Below are positions 7,900-14,015 of a stretch of 14,015 nt of DNA, in pieces. The translations under genes and the position numbers were made by a program. Each line of letters starts with the position of its first letter. Positions within the stretch are counted from its first letter, which is position 1. The notes below the pieces were generated by a model. The model was given only the letters and a program-made list of their open reading frames with translations. It ran no database searches and was not told the origin of the DNA. The stretch comes from Flavobacteriales bacterium UBA7468. GTDB lineage: Bacteria; Bacteroidota; Bacteroidia; Flavobacteriales_D; Crocinitomicaceae. The stretch is from positions 349 to 14,363 of the forward strand of contig DLPC01000002.1 of NCBI GenBank assembly GCA_002478565.1. Reading direction: 5' to 3'.

Positions 7900-8628
7900 A
7901 TGCTTCATTATCAACTTCAAGGAGAAGGTCCAGTCTGGGTTTTCTTGCATGGTTTTTTGGAATCATCTTCAATGTGGGACGTCCTTCCACTTTCCAAATT
8001 GCCAATTACAAAGCTTTTTATTGATTTGCCCGGACACGGAAAATCAGAACTTCAGGATCCAAACCCTTCGATTCATGCGATGGCCCAGGAAGTGCAAAAA
8101 GTGCTCGTACACCTTGATATCCTAAATTTTATTGTTGTTGGTCATTCAATGGGTGCCTATGTTGGTTTAGAACTGAGTCAGCAACCAGGCTTTCAAAAAC
8201 TGATTTTGCTCAATTCCAATTGCTGGTCAGATTCCGAACAAAAAAAGCAAGATCGCTTGCGTGTGGCGGCAATAGTCCAAAAAGCGAAATACCATTTTAT
8301 AAGAGAAGCGATCCCCAATTTGTTTTCTAATCCTGAAAGTCATCCACATTTTATAAAGGATCTTGTGAAAGAGGCCAATGAAATGACACCAGCATCCATT
8401 GCCTTTGCTGCTTTGGCTATGCGCGAAAGAACAGATTTCACCTCCTTTGTCAATGCGCATCCAGAGCAATTTATCTTCATTCATGGCAAGCGCGATCGTC
8501 TGGTGAGTGTCGATGAGCTCGAAGCAAAAATCAAAGGCCCGCGCATCTATTTGCTCGATAGTGGTCATATGGCACACGTGGAGGCGAGTGAGGAATTGAT
8601 GGGTATAATGGCATCCGTTCTGGTTTAG
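7900..8628 (+). CDS. Alpha/beta-fold hydrolase, MenH-like in outline
   Basis: The protein has 242 aa and is a compact single-domain alpha/beta hydrolase. It shows the oxyanion motif FLHGF (15-19), a DLPGHGKS turn (42-49), the nucleophile elbow VVGHSMGA with S83, the acid D199 (HGKRDRLV) and the catalytic histidine H223 (LLDSGHMAH). The small lid (about 120-180) is helical. No signal peptide is present, so the enzyme is cytoplasmic. The front end resembles MenH of menaquinone synthesis, but no men genes are nearby and many esterases and lipases share these motifs, so the substrate is not assigned. It starts 5 nt after the aminopeptidase stop and is presumably co-transcribed with it. Confidence 0.88.
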   Translation: MLHYQLQGEGPVWVFLHGFLESSSMWDVLPLSKLPITKLFIDLPGHGKSELQDPNPSIHAMAQEVQKVLVHLDILNFIVVGHSMGAYVGLELSQQPGFQKLILLNSNCWSDSEQKKQDRLRVAAIVQKAKYHFIREAIPNLFSNPESHPHFIKDLVKEANEMTPASIAFAALAMRERTDFTSFVNAHPEQFIFIHGKRDRLVSVDELEAKIKGPRIYLLDSGHMAHVEASEELMGIMASVLV

Positions 8629-8637
8629 CACTACCAC

Positions 8638-8687
8638 TTTTGAGGTATTTTACAATATCAAACGAGGAATACCATTTTTAAGGTATT
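8638..8687. repeat. Short repeats upstream of the receptor promoter (GGTATT direct copies with an AATACC between)
   Basis: TTTTGAGGTATT (8638-8649) and TTTTAAGGTATT (8676-8687) match at 11 of 12 positions, 38 nt apart. Between them AATACC (8668-8673) can pair with either GGTATT; with the second it makes a 6-bp stem and 8-nt loop. The second copy runs into the predicted -33 element. This may be a regulator site or a weak terminator for the hydrolase gene. Confidence 0.4.
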
Positions 8688-8716
8688 GTTTAGAATCATT
8701 CTAAATAAAAACTTTG
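8686..8716 (+). promoter_or_regulatory. Predicted promoter of the TonB-receptor/PepSY operon
   Basis: TTG (8686-8688) and AAACTTTG (8709-8716) are separated by 20 nt and fit the Bacteroidota -33/-7 pattern with one mismatch in TAnnTTTG. Transcription would start about 8721, leaving a leader of about 20 nt before the ATG at 8741. Confidence 0.5.
8689..8705. promoter_or_regulatory. Perfect 17-bp palindrome, candidate metal-repressor operator
   Basis: TTTAGAAT-C-ATTCTAAA is an exact 8-1-8 inverted repeat filling the spacer between the predicted -33 and -7 elements. Its inner 15 bases match the 7-1-7 form of the E. coli Fur box (TGATAATCATTATCA) at 11 of 15 positions. With a siderophore-type receptor downstream, an iron-dependent repressor of the Fur or DtxR type is the natural candidate. 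Which regulator binds cannot be told from the sequence. Confidence 0.65.
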
Positions 8717-8740
8717 TATCGTTCAAAAATCATTTCAACG

Positions 8741-10894
8741 ATGCAAAAAATGACCAAACTTTTATTTTTATCGGCCCTTGGCCTCCTAGCATTTCAAAGC
8801 TTAGCGCAAGTTCCTGAGAAAATCCAAGAAATAGACCAAGTATTTGTCCGTGGTGGCAAGACCAACGTTTATTTTAAAGATTCAAACGCTGTTGTAGCAA
8901 AAATTCCGCTCAAGAGTCTAGAAAATGCTCAAGTTTATCAGTCGATTCCCAAACAATTGATTCAAGACCAACTAGCAACAGAACTCAATGATGTACTTAA
9001 AAATGCAACCGGCGTCATACGACTTTGGGAATCTACAGGACGTGGTGGTGATGGCGCAGAATTCTATACAATGCGCGGTTTTTCAGTCCAACCAACAATG
9101 ATAAACGGAGTACCTGCATACAACAGTGGCGTACTCGACCCTGCAAATACCGAAAGTGTCGAGGTAATCAAAGGCCCATCAGGCGCACTATTTGGTAGCC
9201 CCATGATTTCTTATGGTGGCTTAGTCAACATTACAACTAAAAAACCCTATGATATTAAAGGTGGACAGTTCAGTTACCTAATGGGTAGTTTTGGTCAAAA
9301 TAGAATAACTGCAGATTACAATACACCGATCTCAGAAAATGCTGCTGTCCGCTTAAATGCCGCTTTCAATGAACAAGGCTCATTTCAAGATGCTGGATTT
9401 AGAAAAACCATCTTTTTGGCCCCGTCGTTGAAGTTAAAGGCATCTGACAAATTAACTTTTTGGATCAATACTGAATTTCAATCAGCTAAAAGTGCCAATG
9501 CACCAATGCTATTCTTGAGCAGGTATGCGCCTCTTTCTTTTACTTCTATCGAAACTTTTGCCCCTTACTACGAGCGCTCGTTTACTTCCAATGAACTCAG
9601 TATTGAGAACCCCGCATATGCTTTTCAGACTCAAGGTATTTATCAAATCAATAAAAATTGGAAGTCACAAACCATCGTTACGCGAAGCAGTGCCAAGACC
9701 AAAGGATACTATCATTATCTCTGGGATTTTTCAGATGGTAATACCTTTGGTCGATATATCTCTAAACGCAGTGGTGAAACGCGCATGACTGATATTCAGC
9801 AAAATTTTATCGGTGATGTTCAATTCGGAGCAATGCGTCACCGCATATTAATAGGCCTAGATGCTTATGAATCGAACATTCTTAACGCGAGTACGGGCTG
9901 GGTTGCCAACGGCCTCGTATCAATGAGCACTGGAACTGATTCAGGAATACTGACTCAAGTCGGGGTTGATTCTTTATTAGTTTCTTCTAGTGAAGGTGTG
10001 AGCACAGCAAGCAATCGCGTCTTGAGCACTTATTTTGGCGATGTCATCAACTTGACATCACAATTATCTGTTTCAGCAACCTTACGCATAGATCGTTTCA
10101 GTGGCCTGACAAATTATTGGTCCACTCAGGAAGTAAAAAGTCAATTCGCTGTTTCACCTAAATTTGGACTTGTTTATCAGCCGGTTAAAGATAAAGTAGC
10201 GATTTTTGCAAACTACATGAACGGCTTTTTGAATCAAGCGCCGGTTCAAGTTGCAGATGCAGATGGCTCAAATGTTCGTATGCAGATACTGCGTCCAGAG
10301 CAAGCAAATCAAACAGAACTCGGCTTAAAAACAGAGTTGTTTAAAAATAGGATGGCCCTCAGTGTTTCGGCTTATCACATTCAAGTTTCAGATAAAGTCA
10401 TGACCGATCCAACAAACGTGAATGGGATGATTCAAGGTGGAGAAGTCGTGAGTAAAGGGATTGAACTTTCTTTAGTTGCTAATCCAGTGAAAGGTTTGAA
10501 TCTTATTGCAGGTTATAGTAATAACCATGCAGAGGTAACTAAAGATGCCCCAGAAAATGGCTATTTAGGTTTGCGTCCGGAGGAAGCGGGTCCTCGTCAA
10601 TTACTCAATTATTGGTTGAGCTATTCATTGATAGAAGGAAAAGCAAAAGGGCTCACTTTAGGATTTGGAGGTAATGCAGCGAGTGAACACTTTACCTTGA
10701 ACCGTTCAAATACAGGTACTTTTACACTTCCTTCATTTCATGTCTTGAACGCCTCTGTAGCCTATATGGCAGAGCACTATACACTTACTTTAAGAGCAGA
10801 TAATTTATTGAATACTCGCTATTACAATGGATGGTCTACCATTACAGCACAACAATTACGTGCGATTACTTTGGGCTTAAATTTTCGCTTTTAA
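8741..10894 (+). CDS. TonB-dependent outer-membrane receptor, siderophore type
   Basis: The protein has 717 aa, the usual size for this class. Residues 1-22 (MQKMTKLLFLSALGLLAFQS then LA) are a signal peptide with cleavage before QVPEK. The plug domain (about 30-170) contains LNDVLKNATGVIRLW, the FYTMRGFSVQPTMINGVPAY stretch and VEVIKGPSGALFG, the classic plug signature of ferric-siderophore receptors. The rest is a 22-strand beta-barrel ending in LRADNLLNTRYY and a terminal aromatic residue (LGLNFRF). It lacks the N-terminal carboxypeptidase-like domain common in SusC-type receptors, which argues for metal or siderophore rather than glycan import. The exact ligand is unknown. The frame extends upstream to a TTG at 8714, but that overlaps the predicted -7 element and precedes the signal peptide, so ATG 8741 is preferred. 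The PepSY gene overlaps its stop codon. Confidence 0.93.
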   Translation: MQKMTKLLFLSALGLLAFQSLAQVPEKIQEIDQVFVRGGKTNVYFKDSNAVVAKIPLKSLENAQVYQSIPKQLIQDQLATELNDVLKNATGVIRLWESTGRGGDGAEFYTMRGFSVQPTMINGVPAYNSGVLDPANTESVEVIKGPSGALFGSPMISYGGLVNITTKKPYDIKGGQFSYLMGSFGQNRITADYNTPISENAAVRLNAAFNEQGSFQDAGFRKTIFLAPSLKLKASDKLTFWINTEFQSAKSANAPMLFLSRYAPLSFTSIETFAPYYERSFTSNELSIENPAYAFQTQGIYQINKNWKSQTIVTRSSAKTKGYYHYLWDFSDGNTFGRYISKRSGETRMTDIQQNFIGDVQFGAMRHRILIGLDAYESNILNASTGWVANGLVSMSTGTDSGILTQVGVDSLLVSSSEGVSTASNRVLSTYFGDVINLTSQLSVSATLRIDRFSGLTNYWSTQEVKSQFAVSPKFGLVYQPVKDKVAIFANYMNGFLNQAPVQVADADGSNVRMQILRPEQANQTELGLKTELFKNRMALSVSAYHIQVSDKVMTDPTNVNGMIQGGEVVSKGIELSLVANPVKGLNLIAGYSNNHAEVTKDAPENGYLGLRPEEAGPRQLLNYWLSYSLIEGKAKGLTLGFGGNAASEHFTLNRSNTGTFTLPSFHVLNASVAYMAEHYTLTLRADNLLNTRYYNGWSTITAQQLRAITLGLNFRF

Positions 10895-11988
10895 TGGTTA
10901 GAAAAATTATATTGAAACTTCACAGGTGGCTTGGTTTATTAACTGGGCCAATTGTGTTTGTGGTGGCTCTAACGGGGGCATTGTATGCTTTTCAAGAAGA
11001 AATACAAGACCTCTCTCAGCCATATCGGTTTGTAGAAGTTCAAAAACAATCTTTTTTGCAACCCAGTGTTTTACTGGCAAAAGCAAAAGTGTTGCACCCG
11101 GATAAAAAGATTCATGCCATACTTTTTGACGAGCCAGGACGAGCTGCAAAAGTTATCTTTTATCAATACAATGCTTATTACCGCATCACGTTCCTTAATC
11201 CCTACACCGCACAAATTTTAGCGGATACCGACCAAGAAGAAGGGTTTTTTCCATGGGTACTTCGCGGCCATTTTTATTTATGGCTACCAGAGTGGATCGG
11301 CCAGCCGCTTGTGGCATGGGCTACTTTGGTTTTTGCCTTTGTAGTTATTTCAGGACTATTGGTTTGGTGGAGTAGAGGAAATTGGAGCCCTAAAAAATGG
11401 CGTTTTAAGCAAACTAAAAATCCGAAGCGTCGCAATTACGACTTGCACACGATCATTGGTTTTTATGTCAGTGCTTTTGCATTGGTTTTTGCCACTACAG
11501 GATTGGTTTGGGGTTTTGCTTGGTTTGAGAGCGCCTATTACCAAGTAGCATCATTAGGAGAAACTTTTCAAGCATATAGCGAACCTACTTTGACAGCAAA
11601 AATTACAGATCAACACCAAATTGCAACAATAGATGTTCTGTTTGAAAAAGAAAAACGGCAAATTAGAACGGGCCAATGGTTAGAATTTCATATTCCAGAA
11701 CAGTACAATGGAGCAATAGCATATAATATCAATTATGATCGAAAGACATATGGTCAAATAGATTACCATTATTACGATCCGTTACACGATAAAGAATTAT
11801 CCGTTGACCACCATTGGGGGCGGTTAAAAGACACAACGCTTGCCAAATATTTACAGCGCATTAATTACGATATTCATGTAGGTTCTATTCTTGGATTTTG
11901 GGGTAAGTGTTTGGCGTTTTTGGCAAGCTTGTGTATTGCTGCTCTTCCAATTACTGGTTACCTTATTTGGCGAGCTAGAAAGAAATGA
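10894..11988 (+). CDS. PepSY-type inner-membrane protein (FoxB/PiuB-like), putative ferrisiderophore reductase
   Basis: The protein has 364 aa. Four membrane segments are visible at about 14-35, 138-158, 186-208 and 334-357, with PepSY-like periplasmic regions between the first and second (40-130) and the third and fourth (210-330). Conserved histidines sit next to the helices: H10 (LHRWLGL), H126 (RGHFYLWLP), H185 (DLHTIIGFY) and H328 (DIHVGSILGF). These are heme-ligand candidates, as proposed for FoxB-type proteins. FoxB and relatives act with siderophore receptors to reduce or free iron at the inner membrane, which fits the upstream gene. The stop of the receptor and this ATG share one base (TAATG), implying translational coupling. 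Upstream in-frame start 10831 would run 63 nt into the receptor gene and adds residues without family similarity, so it is not used. Confidence 0.9.
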   Translation: MVRKIILKLHRWLGLLTGPIVFVVALTGALYAFQEEIQDLSQPYRFVEVQKQSFLQPSVLLAKAKVLHPDKKIHAILFDEPGRAAKVIFYQYNAYYRITFLNPYTAQILADTDQEEGFFPWVLRGHFYLWLPEWIGQPLVAWATLVFAFVVISGLLVWWSRGNWSPKKWRFKQTKNPKRRNYDLHTIIGFYVSAFALVFATTGLVWGFAWFESAYYQVASLGETFQAYSEPTLTAKITDQHQIATIDVLFEKEKRQIRTGQWLEFHIPEQYNGAIAYNINYDRKTYGQIDYHYYDPLHDKELSVDHHWGRLKDTTLAKYLQRINYDIHVGSILGFWGKCLAFLASLCIAALPITGYLIWRARKK

Positions 11989-11997
11989 TTAATTTTA
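11967..11997 (+). promoter_or_regulatory. Candidate promoter of the HTH-Fic gene
   Basis: TTG (11967-11969) and TAATTTTA (11990-11997) are 20 nt apart. The second matches TAnnTTTG except for the last base. Transcription would start near 12002, inside the inverted repeat at 11998-12018. The -33 element lies within the end of the PepSY coding sequence. Confidence 0.4.
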
Positions 11998-12018
11998 ACT
12001 TGACAAAAATAGTCATGT
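11998..12018. promoter_or_regulatory. Inverted repeat at the HTH-Fic start, candidate autoregulatory operator
   Basis: ACTTGAC-N7-GTCATGT pairs at 6 of 7 positions, with a perfect TGAC/GTCA core. It lies between the predicted -7 element and the ATG at 12020, so a bound protein would block transcription. The downstream gene carries its own XRE-type DNA-binding domain, making self-binding the simplest idea. Confidence 0.5.
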
Positions 12019-12019
12019 A

Positions 12020-13081
12020 ATGAATGTGCAAGAAATCTATCGGCAGAAAGGCCTAAAAGTTCACGAGATAGCCCAGCAGGTAGGTGTTGACGCCAGCCTC
12101 ATGAGCCGCATACTAGCCGGCAAACGCAAACCTAATCAGCTTCAGATTCAAAAACTAGCAGCTGCGCTTGATGTGGCCCATAGCGAGCTATTAGCCTATT
12201 ATTTATCAGAAGAAATAGTGGCATTGGTTCAAGATTACCCTCAACTTGCTCCTAAAATTTTACTTCTCGCAGAGAGACGCATAAGTTATCTGCTAAACGA
12301 CAGCGAATTTTCAGTTGCGCCGCCCTCCAAAAAAATGTTGGGGAAGCTCGCTTCAATAGATGCACTTCAAAAAAACTGGCAACAGAAAAAACCCTTAGAT
12401 CCACTGCAACTCAAAAAAATTCAAAGCTATTTTCATACGGCTTATACTTTTGAGTCCAATCGGATCGAAGGCAATACACTTACCTTACAAGAAACACATT
12501 TAGTGATCAATGAAGGCATTACCGTTGGTGGCAAAAGCATGCACGAACATTTGGAAGCCATTAATCATCAAGAAGCCATCTATTTCATTGAAGATTTGGT
12601 ACAGCAAAAAATCAAGCTGAATATTCAGACTGTTAAGCGTATCCATCAGCTCGTTTTAAAAGGAATCCAAGATTCGCATGCTGGGAAGTTGCGCAGTGTT
12701 CAAGTCATGATTTCGGGAAGCCAGCACATACCTCCTGCACCCTACTTACTTGACAAACTAATGGAAGATTACTTTATTTTCTATGAACAAAACCTTGATC
12801 ATTTACACCCAATCATTTTAGCAGCCGAGATGCACGAGCGCCTTGTTAGTATCCACCCTTTCATTGATGGCAACGGCCGTACAGCGCGTTTGATCATGAA
12901 TCTCATACTACTACAAAATGGATATACAATTGTAAACATCAAAGGCGGAAAGAAAAACAGATTAGCCTATTTCAACGCCCTAGAAAAAGTGCAACTCCAC
13001 CATGATTCTACTGATTTTCATGCGCTAGTTGCCGGCTACGCGTTAGACTCACTTAAAGCTCATTTGGAGTTGGCGGGGTAG
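12020..13081 (+). CDS. XRE-type HTH domain fused to a Fic (AMPylation) domain
   Basis: The protein has 353 aa. Residues 1-60 are a Cro/C1-type helix-turn-helix (LKVHEIAQQVGVDASLMSRI, then LAGKRKPNQLQIQKLAAALDV). Residues about 60-125 are a helical linker. The Fic domain follows (about 130-345). Its catalytic loop HPFIDGNGRTAR (279-290) matches HPFx(D/E)GNGR in full, so H279 should act as base and the enzyme should be able to transfer AMP from ATP to a target hydroxyl. The S/TxxxE(G/N) inhibitory motif is present in front as SNRIEGN (146-152) with E150, making this a class II, self-inhibited Fic protein. The flap is visible around RSVQVMISGSQHIPPAPY. The target is unknown. It starts 31 nt after the PepSY stop with an inverted repeat between, and its 3' end faces the PIN toxin gene 2 nt away. 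HTH-Fic fusions are widespread and could act as self-contained toxin-antitoxins or stress regulators. Confidence 0.92.
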   Translation: MNVQEIYRQKGLKVHEIAQQVGVDASLMSRILAGKRKPNQLQIQKLAAALDVAHSELLAYYLSEEIVALVQDYPQLAPKILLLAERRISYLLNDSEFSVAPPSKKMLGKLASIDALQKNWQQKKPLDPLQLKKIQSYFHTAYTFESNRIEGNTLTLQETHLVINEGITVGGKSMHEHLEAINHQEAIYFIEDLVQQKIKLNIQTVKRIHQLVLKGIQDSHAGKLRSVQVMISGSQHIPPAPYLLDKLMEDYFIFYEQNLDHLHPIILAAEMHERLVSIHPFIDGNGRTARLIMNLILLQNGYTIVNIKGGKKNRLAYFNALEKVQLHHDSTDFHALVAGYALDSLKAHLELAG

Positions 13082-13083
13082 GG

Positions 13084-13500
13084 CTATGATAATGTGGCTA
13101 GAAATTCTTGTGGTGAAAAAACGGGAATTTTTGACTGTTTGAAATCTTTAGTGTTTCGTGTGATGATTGCATCTACTTTATTGCTTTGAATGGCATAAAA
13201 ATATTGCAACGCATCTTCAAAATCGGTGAATTTGGAATCTAGTGCTGCAAACACTTGTTTTTGATCCATTGTTAAAACGGTAATTGTGTTCAGTAAAATT
13301 TGTAGTCTTTCGACAACAAAATTATGCGTTGCATGTCTACGCAGAATGTAATAAGTATTGGCGACAATAAGGGGTGTTATAAATGCACGACATTGTTTTT
13401 GTTCACATTTGAGTAAAAGTTGAAGGCTGTCGTCAGAAAATGGTTTGCGGTCTAAGTAGAAATCTAACAAGACATCTGTATCTAATAATACTGATTTCAT
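13084..13500 (-). CDS. PIN-domain toxin (VapC-like ribonuclease, PIN_3-like)
   Basis: The protein has 138 aa, typical for VapC-type toxins. The N-terminus SVLLDTDVLLDFYLDRKPF carries the first acidic metal ligand (D7, with D9 and D13 nearby). The middle FTDFEDALQYFYAIQ (91-105) supplies D93, E95 and D96, and VDAIITRNTKDFKQSKIPVF (109-128) supplies D110 and D119. This order matches the PIN_3 type, whose members cut RNA, often tRNA or rRNA. The ATG (13500-13498) overlaps the antitoxin stop by four bases (ATGA), so the two are translationally coupled, antitoxin first, as in known pairs. RNA target not predictable. Confidence 0.9.
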   Translation of the reverse strand: MKSVLLDTDVLLDFYLDRKPFSDDSLQLLLKCEQKQCRAFITPLIVANTYYILRRHATHNFVVERLQILLNTITVLTMDQKQVFAALDSKFTDFEDALQYFYAIQSNKVDAIITRNTKDFKQSKIPVFSPQEFLATLS

Positions 13501-13748
13501 TCAGAAAGGTATTTTTTAGCTAAGGCTTTTTGGAGTTCTTCTTTGTAGTCACCAATTTCATGGTCTTTGAAAGCGCCTTTTAATTGGTAAAGTACAGAAG
13601 GTTCTTCAAGACGTTGACTTTTAGACTGAACCAAAGAGCCTAGATAATTTTCAACAAGCTGTGATAAGCTTTTGCCATTTTCTTTTGCGAAAGCTTTGGC
13701 TTTCAAGATGATACTTTCATCAATAGAAAGTGTGAGTTTTGTGTTCAT
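13497..13748 (-). CDS. Antitoxin of the PIN toxin (DUF6364-like)
   Basis: The protein has 83 aa. It starts MNTKLTLSIDESIILKAKAF and continues AKENGKSLSQLVENYL (21-36): a short beta strand followed by two helices, the ribbon-helix-helix arrangement seen in DUF6364 antitoxins. The charged C-terminal half (about 45-83, with YKEELQKALAKKYLSE) would wrap around the toxin. It is the upstream partner in the ATGA-overlapping pair. An in-frame ATG at 13787 would add 13 residues, but it lies upstream of the predicted transcription start and would read through the operator repeats, so 13748 is preferred. It probably represses its own promoter through the paired ATACGTAT sites. Confidence 0.88.
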   Translation of the reverse strand: MNTKLTLSIDESIILKAKAFAKENGKSLSQLVENYLGSLVQSKSQRLEEPSVLYQLKGAFKDHEIGDYKEELQKALAKKYLSE

Positions 13749-13781
13749 ACGTATAAAATGAAAAACAAAAATACGTATAAA
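13747..13781. promoter_or_regulatory. Two ATACGTAT palindromes, candidate operators of the antitoxin-toxin pair
   Basis: ATACGTATAAA occurs at 13747-13757 and again at 13771-13781, 24 nt apart, and each holds the self-complementary ATACGTAT. One copy overlaps the -7 element and the other covers the start codon. Paired short palindromes of this kind suit a ribbon-helix-helix antitoxin binding as two dimers. Confidence 0.65.
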
Positions 13782-13795
13782 TCCCATTTGAACAA
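13766..13795 (-). promoter_or_regulatory. Predicted promoter of the antitoxin-toxin pair
   Basis: On the minus strand TTG (13795-13793), 19 nt, then TATTTTTG (13773-13766) match the -33/-7 pattern with no mismatch. Transcription would start near 13760, giving a leader of about 12 nt before the ATG at 13748. Confidence 0.65.
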
Positions 13796-13852
13796 AGCAA
13801 AATTACGGACCAAAACATAATTTCAATACTTTTAATGTCAAATTAATTCCAA

Positions 13853-14015
13853 GTGAAATTAGCTCAACTTTTAATTTCGGTCTGTTTTGCGAGTGCGGTA
13901 TTTTCTCAAGTGCCAACAACGTAAGCAAAAGATAGTCTTGTTTACGATATTATTGACGATGTTGAACCTGAATTCCCGGGTGGTTATGATAAACTTCTAG
14001 AGTACATCAGTAAAG
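13853..14015 (+). pseudogene. Start of a TonB C-terminal-like secreted protein, interrupted by an in-frame TAA (runs off right edge)
   Basis: From GTG at 13853 the frame gives a signal peptide (VKLAQLLISVCFASAVFSQV), then PTT and a TAA at 13922-13924. The same frame continues AKDSLVYDIIDDVEPEFPGG and YDKLLEYISK to the window end. The segment VEPEFPGG followed by a short helix is characteristic of the front of TonB C-terminal-type domains in Bacteroidota. A single C-to-T change (CAA to TAA) would explain the stop. No other start lies between the stop and the conserved segment, and the only nearby upstream ATG (13835) hits a stop after three codons. Either this is a young pseudogene or the sequence has an error at 13922. 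A weak promoter-like TACTTTTA lies at 13827-13834. The remaining part of the gene is outside the window. Confidence 0.6.

Noticed and set aside
8227..8637. Minus-strand 136-aa frame over the hydrolase gene
   Set aside because: It is antisense to a well-supported hydrolase and has no family motifs or promoter.
11998..13852. A new composite defence system made of HTH-Fic plus PIN pair
   Set aside because: Each module is complete and recognisable by itself, they are on opposite strands with separate promoters, and no defence genes or mobile-element ends are visible around them. Only the adjacency is noted as a finding.

Overview
The window looks like a chromosomal segment of a Bacteroidota bacterium, most likely a Flavobacteriales-type member; the genus cannot be set from this sequence. 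The signs are promoters of the TTG / TAnnTTTG type in front of several genes, few clear Shine-Dalgarno sequences, a giant secreted protein built from Ig-like, LamG, Calx-beta and SprB-like modules, and a TonB-dependent receptor. I see no tRNA, rRNA, CRISPR array, insertion sequence or phage gene.

Layout. (1) Positions 1-4760, minus strand: one continuous open frame of at least 1586 codons, running off the left edge, encoding a modular surface or secreted protein. It has no stop inside the window, so a search for closed ORFs misses it. (2) 4855-5985, minus: a membrane-anchored protein with a lysozyme/lytic-transglycosylase-like C-terminal half. (3) 6059-8628, plus: a housekeeping run of a gamma-carbonic-anhydrase-like hexapeptide protein, a Xaa-Pro aminopeptidase (aminopeptidase P) and an alpha/beta hydrolase, the last two only 5 nt apart. 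(4) 8641-11988, plus: an iron-uptake unit. A TonB-dependent siderophore-type receptor is overlapped by one base (TAATG) with a PepSY-type inner-membrane protein of the FoxB/PiuB kind. A perfect 17-bp palindrome sits between the two halves of the predicted promoter, where a metal-dependent repressor would act. (5) 11998-13748: two toxin-antitoxin-like modules facing each other, 2 nt apart at their 3' ends. One is an HTH-Fic protein (plus) with an intact AMPylation motif and its own inhibitory helix. The other is a PIN-domain toxin and DUF6364-like antitoxin pair (minus) with a well-formed promoter flanked by two copies of ATACGTAT. (6) 13853-14015, plus: the start of a gene resembling the front of a TonB C-terminal-type protein, with an in-frame TAA just after its signal peptide.

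How the parts work together. In the iron unit the receptor would bring ferric siderophore across the outer membrane using TonB energy, and the PepSY protein would reduce or release the iron at the inner membrane. The Fic and PIN modules each have inverted or repeated DNA at the predicted transcription start, consistent with autoregulation. The remaining genes appear to be independent housekeeping or surface functions. The most useful leads are the regulatory palindromes, the HTH-Fic protein with its putative operator, the transglycosylase-like protein and the interrupted TonB-like gene. I did not find convincing evidence for a wholly new system.
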